A stretch of 64,000 nt of DNA from NCBI GenBank assembly GCA_001730015.1, contig MDLA01000125.1:1-64000 (forward strand), read 5' to 3'. The position numbers were made by a program, and so were the translations under genes. Below, in pieces: positions 33,344 to 41,719 of the stretch. The DNA is from Chromatiales bacterium (ex Bugula neritina AB1) (GTDB lineage: Bacteria > Pseudomonadota > Gammaproteobacteria > Granulosicoccales > Granulosicoccaceae). The notes beneath the pieces were generated by a model. It was not told where the DNA came from, ran no database searches, and saw nothing but the letters and a program-made list of their open reading frames with translations. The stretch's first letter is position 1; every line of letters begins with the position of its first letter.

Positions 33344-33377
33344 AAAAAAGCCCCGGCAGCATACTGTCGAGGCTTTT
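33344..33377 (-). terminator. Terminator-like hairpin on the minus strand
   Basis: A 14-bp stem (33346-33359 with 33364-33377, one mismatch and one G-U) and four-base loop is followed on the minus strand by TTTTTT. A second small hairpin (GGGC at 33381 with GCCC at 33390) precedes it. It could end a small RNA or act as an attenuator ahead of the 85-residue gene. Confidence 0.55.
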
Positions 33378-33527
33378 CGAGGGCGTGATGCCCAAAAACC
33401 GTTCAGGTGCGCTTGCATGTAGCACCGGATAAGTAGCAGGCTACAGGGTTGCTATAGATTGGTACGTGATTGCAACTGCCATAAAAGAATTCGTTCTTGT
33501 GCGCATTAAAGTGGGCAGGAGTCTATC

Positions 33528-33659
33528 GTGGTGAATTATAATGTCAAGCAATGGCTCGACTTTCTGCGACGAGTGATACTGTGCCGGCGGCTGTTGAATT
33601 ATTCTGCGCTGGATTGTAAAAAAATCGTGGGCGCGAATGATCGTGCCGGTCTGGTGTAA
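33528..33659 (+). CDS. Putative 43-residue small protein
   Basis: GTG start with AGGAG six bases upstream (33517-33521), ending at TAA. The peptide is basic with a core KQWLDFLRRVILCRRLLNY that could form an amphipathic helix. No family recognised. It lies alone in the gap before the LacI-type gene at 33876. Evidence is the ribosome binding site and the unbroken frame only. Confidence 0.35.
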   Translation: MVNYNVKQWLDFLRRVILCRRLLNYSALDCKKIVGANDRAGLV

Positions 33660-33778
33660 CGTACCGTGTACAGAATTTTGTCTTTATGATCAGGTATATA
33701 TCGTCGGTGATATTTTTATGCGATGTGGTCTGGCCGGTCCTGGCCGTGTCCTACCGATGGTTTGTCGGGAAATATAAA

Positions 33779-33794
33779 GTTTGCGCGCGTAAAC
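33779..33794. promoter_or_regulatory. Candidate LacI-type operator upstream of regulator
   Basis: GTTTGCGCGCGTAAAC is palindromic except for one symmetric pair. It lies about 90 bases before the regulator ATG and resembles the site at 34914-34927 before the transporter genes, as expected for autoregulation. Confidence 0.5.
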
Positions 33795-33875
33795 ATAATT
33801 CGCTATTTTTAAAGTTGCCAGCGCGTAGAGTGAACAAGCGTGAAGAGGCATGATTGGAGAGCAAGTGATACACAA

Positions 33876-34907
33876 ATGAGCCAACCGAAAATTAAGAACA
33901 TGGAGGCATTTGCGGCGGCTTGCGGGATATCACGTCCAACAATCTCAAAGTACTTTCACGATCCCGGTAGTGTGCGTAAATCCACCCGGGAACGTATAGA
34001 GGCAGCGCTCGATCAGTACGACTACCGCCCGAATATATTTGCCATGGATCAGAACAGGCGGAAAACCAAAAATGTCGGTATTGTCGTCCCTTATCTTGCC
34101 GACCCGGTATTCGGCGAGATTGCGCGCAACCTGGAACGCCGCTGTCTTGAGGCGGGCTTTCGCGCAACACTGCTCAGTGCACATGGTGAGCAGGCACTGG
34201 AAATTGAAGCCTTTGAACGGTTGAAAGCATTGCGCCCCGCGGGTGTGCTGCTGGCGCCACTCGGGCGCCTGTCCAACCTCGACGCGCTATCGCAATTTTG
34301 TGATGAAGTACCGACGGTGCTTTTCGACAGGAACATCGCGGGAGTAGGGCAGGCGTTCGTGGGTTCTGACAATGAAAGTTTTGTTTCCCAGAGCACCGAG
34401 TACCTGGTGCGTACAGGGGAACCGCCTTGTTTTTTCGAAATGAAGAGTCCGTCGAATCCGAATTCAATTGCTCGAAGACGTTCGTACAAGTCATCTATGG
34501 AAGCGCTCGGTCTCGATCCAATGACTATCCGCATCGAAGGTAAGGGGTGGAACCTCGAAGAGATCGGCTACAATGGCGCACTGCGCATTCTGCAGAAAGG
34601 TTCGCTACCGACAAATACTGTGCTTTGCAGTAACGACCGACTGGCCATTGGCTTTCTTGCGGCCTGCCATGAAAAAGGTCTTCGAATTGGTCGTCACAAA
34701 GGCTGCGCCATGCGTGTCGCGGCTCACGATAACCATCCATTCTCCCGTTTCACCTGCCCACCGCTGACTACCGTCGGTCACGACTACGATGTCGTTTCCA
34801 ATTTCGGTGTCGAATGCTTGTTTGATCTGATTGAAAAAGGCGGGCAGTTTGAACAGCGTACCGAGACAGTATTTCCCGCTCAGCTCGTATTACGTGAATC
34901 CGCCTGA
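33876..34907 (+). CDS. LacI-family regulator of the polyol operon
   Basis: A 343-residue repressor. The HTH reads NMEAFAAACGISRPTISKYFHD, then a hinge with ALDQYDYRPN and a sugar-binding domain containing ATLLSAHGEQALEIEAF and LCSNDRLAIGFLAAC. The frame extends to a GTG at 33840, but ATG 33876 gives the usual short N terminus. It directly precedes a SmoEFGK-type transporter and mannitol dehydrogenase, so its effector is probably a polyol. Two similar palindromes flank it. Confidence 0.88.
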   Translation: MSQPKIKNMEAFAAACGISRPTISKYFHDPGSVRKSTRERIEAALDQYDYRPNIFAMDQNRRKTKNVGIVVPYLADPVFGEIARNLERRCLEAGFRATLLSAHGEQALEIEAFERLKALRPAGVLLAPLGRLSNLDALSQFCDEVPTVLFDRNIAGVGQAFVGSDNESFVSQSTEYLVRTGEPPCFFEMKSPSNPNSIARRRSYKSSMEALGLDPMTIRIEGKGWNLEEIGYNGALRILQKGSLPTNTVLCSNDRLAIGFLAACHEKGLRIGRHKGCAMRVAAHDNHPFSRFTCPPLTTVGHDYDVVSNFGVECLFDLIEKGGQFEQRTETVFPAQLVLRESA

Positions 34908-34913
34908 TCTAAT

Positions 34914-34927
34914 ATTACTCGCGTAAA
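34914..34927. promoter_or_regulatory. Candidate LacI-type operator upstream of transporter
   Basis: ATTACTCGCGTAAA is a near palindrome (TTAC/GTAA arms) sharing CGCGTAAA with the site at 33779. It lies immediately upstream of the -35 box at 34936. Confidence 0.5.
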
Positions 34928-34935
34928 GTTTTTTC

Positions 34936-34964
34936 TTGACGAGAGAAAAACACGCAACTATGCT
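34936..34964 (+). promoter_or_regulatory. Strong sigma-70 promoter of polyol operon
   Basis: TTGACG (34936-34941) and TATGCT (34959-34964) are separated by 17 bases, 34 bases before the start of the binding-protein gene at 34999. A GAGGGAGAG ribosome binding site follows. Confidence 0.75.
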
Positions 34965-34998
34965 AGCGACGCTACTAACCTGAGGGAGAGCGTACTAC

Positions 34999-36303
34999 AT
35001 GAACCTTAAAAAGACACTCATGGCGGCGGGCATTGCTTCGCTTGTCGCTGCCAGTTCGGCTTCTGCCGAAAACCTTGTCATTGCCACCGTGAACAACGGC
35101 GACATGATCCGCATGCAGGGACTTACACAACATTTCACAGCAAAAACCGGTCACAGCGTCGAGTGGGTCACCCTCGAAGAGAACGTACTGAGACAGCGTG
35201 TTACTACTGATATAAGCACCAAGGGCGGCGCGTTCGATATCATGACAATCGGCATGTACGAAACACCGATCTGGGGCAAGAATGGTTGGTTGGTATCACT
35301 GGATGACCTGAGTGATGAATACAATGCTGGAGACATTCTGCCCGCTATGTCCGGTGGTCTCTCCTATGACGGTACTTTGTACGCAGCGCCTTTTTACGGT
35401 GAGTCGTCCATGATTATGTATCGCACTGATCTAATGGAAGCTGCAGGCCTTGAAATGCCGGAAGCACCTTCATGGTCGTTTGTTGCTAAAGCGGCCCGCG
35501 CGATGACCGATCGTGACAACGAAATAAACGGCATCTGCCTGCGAGGCAAGGCTGGCTGGGGTGAAGGCGGTGCGTTCATTACTGCTATGTCGAATTCCTT
35601 TGGTGCGCGTTGGTTCGACGAAGAGTGGAATGCTCAGTTCGATTCACGCGAATGGTCCGATACCCTGAACTTTTTCGTTAACATGATGGGCGACGCTGGT
35701 CCTCCGGGATACGCGACTAACGGTTTTAACGAAAACCTGTCATTGTTCCAACAGGGCAAGTGCGGAATGTGGATTGATGCCACAGTGGCAGCATCTTTTG
35801 TTACCAACCCTAACGATTCAACCGTTGCTGATAAAGTGGGTTTTGCGCTGGCACCAGACAATGGCATGGGTGTTCGCTCCAACTGGCTGTGGGCCTGGGC
35901 ACTTGCAATTCCAGCAGGTACGCAAAAAGAAGCTGAAGCCAAGCAGTTCATCGAATGGGCTACTTCTAACGAATACATAGAGCTGGTTGCTTCTAAAGAA
36001 GGCTGGGCAAACGTTCCTCCCGGAGCCAGAACTTCACTCTATAAAAATCCTAACTATATGGATGTTCCGTTCGCGAAGATGACTCTGGATTCAATTCTGT
36101 CAGCTGATCCGAACAACTCAACTGTAGATCCCAGCCCGTATGTCGGTATTCAGTTTGCCGCTATTCCGGAGTTCGCTGGTATCGCCACTGAAGTCAGTCA
36201 GGAATTCTCTGCAGCATATGCAGGGCAGCAGACTGTTGCACAAGCGCTTGAAAAAGCACAAGCTCTGACCAACGATGCAATGGAGGCAGCGGGCTACCGC
36301 TAG
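34999..36303 (+). CDS. smoE: Polyol ABC transporter substrate-binding protein (SmoE type)
   Basis: A 434-residue periplasmic binding protein with signal peptide ending near ASA-E (residue 24). ENLVIATVNNGDMIRMQGL, DIMTIGMYETPIWGKNGWL and LAPDNGMGVRSNWLWAWALAIP are close to sorbitol/mannitol-binding proteins of SmoEFGK systems. It heads the operon under a strong promoter. A hairpin after its stop probably sets higher expression than the permeases. The mannitol dehydrogenase gene at the operon end supports a polyol ligand. Confidence 0.88.
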   Translation: MNLKKTLMAAGIASLVAASSASAENLVIATVNNGDMIRMQGLTQHFTAKTGHSVEWVTLEENVLRQRVTTDISTKGGAFDIMTIGMYETPIWGKNGWLVSLDDLSDEYNAGDILPAMSGGLSYDGTLYAAPFYGESSMIMYRTDLMEAAGLEMPEAPSWSFVAKAARAMTDRDNEINGICLRGKAGWGEGGAFITAMSNSFGARWFDEEWNAQFDSREWSDTLNFFVNMMGDAGPPGYATNGFNENLSLFQQGKCGMWIDATVAASFVTNPNDSTVADKVGFALAPDNGMGVRSNWLWAWALAIPAGTQKEAEAKQFIEWATSNEYIELVASKEGWANVPPGARTSLYKNPNYMDVPFAKMTLDSILSADPNNSTVDPSPYVGIQFAAIPEFAGIATEVSQEFSAAYAGQQTVAQALEKAQALTNDAMEAAGYR

Positions 36304-36304
36304 A

Positions 36305-36319
36305 CCCTCTGGCAGAGGG
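36305..36319 (+). terminator. Attenuator hairpin after the binding-protein gene
   Basis: CCCTCT and AGAGGG flank three bases, right after the TAG at 36301-36303. There is no long T-tract, so it is more likely a stabilising stem or partial stop that lets the binding protein outnumber the permeases. Confidence 0.45.
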
Positions 36320-36464
36320 TGGTATTCTACGCCGCCCTCTGTTTATAATTTCAGTGCCGCTGTTTTTGTTGCAGCTGCATGAATGCATACATAAGCTAGT
36401 TTCTTTTTCGGGCGGATTATAAACTAAACGCCTCAAGTCTAAACGCCTCAATAGGAGTCGTGCA

Positions 36465-37343
36465 ATGGCGACCCGGCACTCGCGCTCTGCAGCCCGCCTG
36501 ATGATGGCACCAGCGGTAATTCTGCTACTCGGCTGGATGCTGGTGCCGCTCACCATGACACTATACTTCTCGTTCAAGAAGTATCTGCCATTGCGTGGGG
36601 ACTCCATGGCCAATGGCCTTGACTGGGTAGGCTTCGCGAATTATTCGCGCTTTGTCAGTTCGAGTTCTTTCTGGCCCAGTGTTCAGGCAACCCTGATAAT
36701 AGTCGGCGGCGTTCTGGTCATCACGGTGATTCTCGGTATCCTGTTAGCGCTGCTACTGGATCAGCCAATGTGGGGGCAGGGGATTGTTCGTATTCTGGTG
36801 ATCTCCCCGTTTTTCGTTATGCCAACAGTTTCCGGTCTGGTTTGGAAAAACATGTTCATGGACCCGGTAAACGGAATTCTTGCTCATCTATTTAAATTTT
36901 TCGGTGCAGAACCGCTGCAGTGGCTCAGTCAGGCCAGTATGGAATCGATCATTCTGATTGTCAGCTGGCAGTGGCTGCCCTTTGCCACGCTTATTCTGTT
37001 AACAGCCATTCAATCACTCGACAGCGAACAGCTCGAAGCTGCGGAAATGGATGGGGCGCCAGTATTAAAGCGATTCTGGTACGTTATTCTGCCTCATATG
37101 AGCCGTGCCATCGCGGTGGTGATCCTGATCCAGACAATCTTTCTGCTTTCTATTTTCGCGGAAATCTTTGTTACGACAGCCGGTGCATTCGGTACTAAAA
37201 CCTTGACGTACCTGATTTTCCAGCGGGTGCTGGAGAGCCAGAACGTCGGGCTCGGCTCCGCTGGCGGTGTCTACGCTATTATTCTGGCCAATATTGTGGC
37301 GATCTTTCTGATGCGTATCGTCGGAAAGAACCTGGATCGGTGA
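36465..37343 (+). CDS. smoF: Polyol ABC transporter permease (SmoF type)
   Basis: A 292-residue six-span membrane protein. The EAA coupling motif is QLEAAEMDGAPVLKRFWYVILP, and the first span (LMMAPAVILLLGWMLVPLTM) follows a short cytoplasmic start. An AGGAG ribosome binding site precedes the ATG. It pairs with the permease that begins 11 bases later. Confidence 0.88.
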   Translation: MATRHSRSAARLMMAPAVILLLGWMLVPLTMTLYFSFKKYLPLRGDSMANGLDWVGFANYSRFVSSSSFWPSVQATLIIVGGVLVITVILGILLALLLDQPMWGQGIVRILVISPFFVMPTVSGLVWKNMFMDPVNGILAHLFKFFGAEPLQWLSQASMESIILIVSWQWLPFATLILLTAIQSLDSEQLEAAEMDGAPVLKRFWYVILPHMSRAIAVVILIQTIFLLSIFAEIFVTTAGAFGTKTLTYLIFQRVLESQNVGLGSAGGVYAIILANIVAIFLMRIVGKNLDR

Positions 37344-37354
37344 GGGTATAAACC

Positions 37355-38185
37355 ATGGCTCGTAACGTCACCAGAACTCGCAAGACGATTGTCACAATCG
37401 CCGCCTGGTCTATTGGTCTGCTGATCTTTTTCCCGATCTTATGGACCATTTTAACCAGCTTTAAAACCGAAGCTCAGGCTATAAATGACCCGCCGATCTT
37501 CTTGTTTTTCGACTGGACACTGGAAAACTATTCGATCGTGCAGGAGCGTTCCGATTACATGCGGTTCCTCTGGAATTCAGTGATAATTGCCGGTGGTTCT
37601 ACGCTTCTCGGAATTATCATCGCTGTTCCGGCCGCCTGGTCGATGGCCTTTGCGCCATCAAAGCGCACCAAGGATATCCTCCTCTGGATGCTGTCTACCA
37701 AAATGCTTCCAGCCGTTGGCGTGTTGTATCCGATCTACCTGTTGTTTATTCAGCTGGGTCTTCTTGACAGCCGGGCCGGGCTGGTCATTGTGCTGATGCT
37801 GATCAACATGCCCATTATTGTGTGGATGCTCTATACCTATTTTCGCGAAATACCTGTAGAGATCCTCGAAGCGTCCAGAATGGATGGCGCAACGCTTCGT
37901 GATGAAATCCTCCATGTGCTGACACCAATGGCGCTGCCGGGTATCGCATCAACGGTTCTGTTAAATTTTATACTAGCCTGGAATGAAGCATTCTGGACAC
38001 TGAATCTGACGGCCGCGAAAGCCGCACCACTGACTGCGTTCATTGCCAGTTATTCAAGCCCTGAGGGGCTGTTTTTTGCAAAGCTCAGTGCCGCCTCAAC
38101 GATGGCAATCGCGCCAATACTTTTACTGGGCTGGTTCAGCCAGAAGCAACTCGTCCGTGGTCTGACATTCGGCGCGGTTAAATAG
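37355..38185 (+). CDS. smoG: Polyol ABC transporter permease (SmoG type)
   Basis: A 276-residue partner permease. WSIGLLIFFPILWTILTSFKTEAQAI at the start is typical, and ILEASRMDGATLRDEILHVLTP is the EAA motif. Seven bases separate it from the ATPase gene. Confidence 0.88.
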   Translation: MARNVTRTRKTIVTIAAWSIGLLIFFPILWTILTSFKTEAQAINDPPIFLFFDWTLENYSIVQERSDYMRFLWNSVIIAGGSTLLGIIIAVPAAWSMAFAPSKRTKDILLWMLSTKMLPAVGVLYPIYLLFIQLGLLDSRAGLVIVLMLINMPIIVWMLYTYFREIPVEILEASRMDGATLRDEILHVLTPMALPGIASTVLLNFILAWNEAFWTLNLTAAKAAPLTAFIASYSSPEGLFFAKLSAASTMAIAPILLLGWFSQKQLVRGLTFGAVK

Positions 38186-38192
38186 GTGAAAT

Positions 38193-39197
38193 ATGGGACA
38201 GATCGTTCTAAACAAGGTGCAGAAGAAATTCGATGACACCGAAGTTATACCACCTCTCGATCTGAAGATTGAAGACGGTGAGTTTACCGTTTTTGTCGGG
38301 CCTTCAGGTTGCGGGAAGTCAACACTCCTGCGGCTAATCGCAGGGCTTGAAGATGTAACATCCGGATCTATAGAAATCGACGGCAGAGAAGCGAGTGATA
38401 CGCCACCGGCCAAGCGTGGGCTGGCAATGGTGTTTCAGTCGTATGCGCTTTATCCGCATATGTCGGTACGAAAAAATATTGCGTTTCCGTTGCGTATGGC
38501 GAAGCTTGATAAAGCCGAAATCAAAAAGCGTGTTGATAATGCCGCCGCCGTACTGAATCTAACAGACTACCTCGACAGACGCCCCGGACAGCTCTCCGGC
38601 GGGCAGCGTCAGCGAGTCGCTATAGGGCGGGCTATTGTTCGTGAGCCTGCGGCATTTCTATTTGACGAGCCGCTGTCAAACCTTGATGCGGCTCTCAGGG
38701 TCGGAATGCGGCTAGAGATATCAGAGCTGCACAAACGTCTGGACACAACTATGATCTATGTAACCCACGATCAGGTTGAGGCAATGACTATGGCTGACAA
38801 AATAGTAGTATTGAACGCCGGCGTGGTTGAGCAGGTGGGCTCACCGCTCGAGCTTTATCACAACCCCCGGAATCTGTTTGTTGCGGGTTTTATCGGATCA
38901 CCCAAAATGAATTTCATCGGCGGTGATACGGCAGCAGGCTTCGGGGCACATACCATCGGTGTGCGGCCCGAGCATATTGCTGTATCTGATGGCGGTGGTG
39001 ATTGGTCTGGCGTGGTCGGAGTATCAGAGCACCTGGGGTCAGACTCATTCTTTCATGTTCATGACACCGGCCTTGCAGAAACAATAACCGTTCGGGCTGG
39101 TGGTGAAGTTGCTTTTAGTCACGGTGACCGGATCAGCCTGACAGCACGCCCCGACATGCTACACAAGTTTGATGAAAGTGGTGCCAGGCTTGTATGA
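38193..39197 (+). CDS. smoK: Polyol ABC transporter ATP-binding protein (SmoK type)
   Basis: A 334-residue MalK-type ATPase. Walker [10 protein letters not shown], signature [15 protein letters not shown], Walker [15 protein letters not shown] and switch YVTHDQ are intact. The C-terminal TOBE part is shorter than in the paralogue at 23993. The two ATPases serve different importers in this window; both have the full catalytic set, so cross-use is possible in principle. Confidence 0.9.
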   Translation: MGQIVLNKVQKKFDDTEVIPPLDLKIEDGEFTVFVGPSGCGKSTLLRLIAGLEDVTSGSIEIDGREASDTPPAKRGLAMVFQSYALYPHMSVRKNIAFPLRMAKLDKAEIKKRVDNAAAVLNLTDYLDRRPGQLSGGQRQRVAIGRAIVREPAAFLFDEPLSNLDAALRVGMRLEISELHKRLDTTMIYVTHDQVEAMTMADKIVVLNAGVVEQVGSPLELYHNPRNLFVAGFIGSPKMNFIGGDTAAGFGAHTIGVRPEHIAVSDGGGDWSGVVGVSEHLGSDSFFHVHDTGLAETITVRAGGEVAFSHGDRISLTARPDMLHKFDESGARLV

Positions 39198-39327
39198 CAA
39201 GGCTCCGCAGTAATACACACCGGGTTATAGAAACATCTACTATCTTTTTTTAGAGAAGTAGGGACATCCGAATCCCTGGCACCGACCTCATATTTTTTAG
39301 CATGGATTTTGACCACGTGTGGTAACG

Positions 39328-40821
39328 ATGATTAATTTGAACACAAACAGCCCTTTCAGATTAAGCGATGCGGCCTTGCCCACGCTACCTGAAGGGGTTC
39401 TCATACCCGGGTACGATCGGTCGTCGCTCAAACCCGGGATCGTGCATATCGGGCTGGGGAATTTTCACCGCGCACATCAGTCCTGGTATCTTCACCGACT
39501 GATGCAGACAGGCGCAGCAACTGACTGGGCTATTATTGGCGCCGGCGTGCGACCTGAAGATTCCGCCATGCGTGAGAAACTTCTGGCGCAGGATTGTCTC
39601 ACCACGCTTATCGAGCTAGACCCGGGTGGCCAGTCGATTGAAGTTACCGGCTCGATGATCGACTTCCTCCCGATCGAAGAAGATAACGCTTCTCTGATCA
39701 GAACCATGTCAGATCCTGCTATTCGGATAGTCAGCCTTACGGTAACTGAGGGCGGGTACTTTATTGACCCCGACACCGATGGACTCGATACCGCACACCG
39801 TGAAATTCTATATGATGCAGAGAACCCCGCAACTCCCCGAACAGCTTTCGGCGCAATAGTGGCGGCACTTAAAATCCGCCGCGCTAACGGTCATAAGCCA
39901 TTCACCGGTCAAAGCTGCGATAACCTTCAGGGTAATGGTGACATACTGCGCCAAACCGTAATCGGTCTTGCCCGCTTGAGTGATCCGGACCTGGCAGACT
40001 GGATAGCAAGCAACGTAACTTTCCCGAATTCTATGGTTGACTGCATTGTTCCAGCCACCAAGGCCAGGGAGCTGGCGCTGGTTCAGAACTGCGGTATAGA
40101 TGACGCCGCTCCGGTCACTCATGAGAATTTCAGGCAGTGGGTAATGGAGGATAATTTCTGTGCCGGGCGTCCGGATTGGGATCTTGCGGGTGCTACTTTC
40201 AGGGATAGCATCCACGACTACGAAACAATGAAGCTGCGTATTCTAAACGCAGGGCACCAGGTGCTGGCAAATGCGGGTGAGTTGCTTTCCGTCGAAACAA
40301 TAGCAGGGTGTATGGCGCATCCGTTGATATCAAAGCTCTTTCGCAAAGTCGAATCCGAAGAAATCGCACCACTTGTGAGCCCGGTGCCGGAGATGGCTGC
40401 GGAACAATATGTTGAGCTGATCGCTACCCGGTTCAGCAACCCCGAAATTGTCGACACAACCCGCCGCGTGGCCTTTGACGGTTCATCGCGCCATGCAGGT
40501 TTTGTTCTGCCGATCGTGCGGGATGCTTTGGCTGCGGGATCATCAGTAGAAGGTTTGGCGCTGGTTGAAGCGCTCTGGGCACGCATGTGCGAAGGTATTC
40601 GTGAAGACGGTATCATGATAGAGCCTAATGATCCGCACTGGGATTCGCTGGTGACGGCTGCGTTTGAGGCGAAAGCAAAGCCACGCACCTGGCTTGAGCA
40701 AAAGCATATCTATGGTGACCTTTGCGACGAAGCAGCTTTTGCTGAACCATTTGAACGCTGGTTGTCTCTGATCAGAGACAAGGGCACAGAAGCAGCACTG
40801 GCTGAGTACTGTGGGGCATAG
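39328..40821 (+). CDS. mtlK: Mannitol 2-dehydrogenase (polyol dehydrogenase)
   Basis: A 497-residue long-chain polyol dehydrogenase that oxidises mannitol, sorbitol or arabitol to the ketose with NAD. The nucleotide-binding start is IVHIGLGNFHRAHQ; the catalytic Lys-Asn-His array is MKLRILNAGHQVLA. The frame extends to a GTG at 39319, but ATG 39328 is preferred. It completes the Smo-type operon 130 bases after the ATPase gene. No fructokinase is next to it, so the ketose must be handled elsewhere. Confidence 0.92.
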   Translation: MINLNTNSPFRLSDAALPTLPEGVLIPGYDRSSLKPGIVHIGLGNFHRAHQSWYLHRLMQTGAATDWAIIGAGVRPEDSAMREKLLAQDCLTTLIELDPGGQSIEVTGSMIDFLPIEEDNASLIRTMSDPAIRIVSLTVTEGGYFIDPDTDGLDTAHREILYDAENPATPRTAFGAIVAALKIRRANGHKPFTGQSCDNLQGNGDILRQTVIGLARLSDPDLADWIASNVTFPNSMVDCIVPATKARELALVQNCGIDDAAPVTHENFRQWVMEDNFCAGRPDWDLAGATFRDSIHDYETMKLRILNAGHQVLANAGELLSVETIAGCMAHPLISKLFRKVESEEIAPLVSPVPEMAAEQYVELIATRFSNPEIVDTTRRVAFDGSSRHAGFVLPIVRDALAAGSSVEGLALVEALWARMCEGIREDGIMIEPNDPHWDSLVTAAFEAKAKPRTWLEQKHIYGDLCDEAAFAEPFERWLSLIRDKGTEAALAEYCGA

Positions 40822-40873
40822 AGTAAAATAAAGTTGATTGTGCGTAGTGCGAGAGATAGTTGCCGCTGCTCAT

Positions 40874-40927
40874 TATGATATTAGGGGTGTGTTTTAATAG
40901 TCTGAGTATGATTTTAGGGGTGTGTTT
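40874..40927. repeat. Pair of 21-bp direct repeats
   Basis: TATGATATTAGGGGTGTGTTT at 40874-40894 recurs at 40907-40927 with one change. They lie in the gap between two convergent genes, so an operator role is doubtful and their purpose is unclear. Confidence 0.55.
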
Positions 40928-40993
40928 CCTGATCGTAGAAAAAATTTAACACGTTGGTCCGCACTCGCTCACACATCCATCAGGTTTCGGTAG

Positions 40994-41719
40994 CTAATTT
41001 AGCAATGCCGGAGTCCACTCATCCGGTGTGGCTTGTAATACACCTTTGGCCGTACCCCCATTGCTCAGGTAGGCATTAACCGCGGACTGTATTTCCTTCT
41101 CGCCGCGCACCGATGGCCTTGCCTCATGAACCAGTTCAATAAGAGCTGCAGGCAATATATAAATCAGATTGGCAGAGTAGGGGCTCGGGGCGGTGCCGGC
41201 TGCCGGTTTCTCAACAACTTCTGAAATTTCGAAATCACCGTGGTAGGCGACAGAGCTTCTGCTACCCAGCTCCGATTCCGGCACAGACTTAAGACTGATC
41301 GATATATCAGCTGTATGTTGCTGATGAAAATTCAGAAGCTCGGGGTAAAACCCGGGTGCTATCAGATAGTCTGTCGCGGTAACCAGAAAATTGTCGTCAT
41401 TGAACCACTGTGGTTTGTCTTTTAGCGCACAAGAGACAGCGCCGGCTGTGCCATCGAGTGTTGGCTGTACCGTGCAGTGAATTTCCTGTGTGGTATTGCT
41501 TTTCATTCGGCTGACGGCGTATGCCCGAACCTGAGCTTCCAGGTGGCCCGTCACCAGAACAATCCGGCTGACGCCAGCGCTTTGCAGGGAGTCCAGAATC
41601 CAGTCGAGCGTCGGGCGACGTTGCCACGGTAGCAGGGGTTTCGGCGTATGGTCGGTGTGTGGACGAAGGCGTTTGCCACGCCCGGCTGCCAGCAACACAG
41701 CCGTTGTTGTTTCTCTCAC
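40994..41719 (-). CDS. Sugar-1-phosphate nucleotidyltransferase
   Basis: A 241-residue NTP-transferase. The signature AVLLAAGRGKRLRPHTDHTPKPLLP gives the nucleotide loop, and VTATDYLIAP the metal-binding segment. Such enzymes make NDP-sugars from sugar-1-phosphates. It overlaps the preceding kinase gene by four bases (ATGA), so it likely uses that kinase's product. Base specificity is not evident. Confidence 0.85.
   Translation of the reverse strand: MRETTTAVLLAAGRGKRLRPHTDHTPKPLLPWQRRPTLDWILDSLQSAGVSRIVLVTGHLEAQVRAYAVSRMKSNTTQEIHCTVQPTLDGTAGAVSCALKDKPQWFNDDNFLVTATDYLIAPGFYPELLNFHQQHTADISISLKSVPESELGSRSSVAYHGDFEISEVVEKPAAGTAPSPYSANLIYILPAALIELVHEARPSVRGEKEIQSAVNAYLSNGGTAKGVLQATPDEWTPALLN

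Noticed and set aside
33212..33418. Upstream extension of the 85-residue gene to 33418
   Set aside because: The frame is open, but it runs through two strong hairpins and a terminator-like stem, and an AGGAGG site marks ATG 33211 as the start.
33528..33659. Kinship of the 43-residue ORF with the twin short ORFs of the F420 operon
   Set aside because: Both have an Asp-x-Leu-Arg and an Arg-Leu-Leu block, but spacing differs by one residue and codons do not align, so chance is enough.
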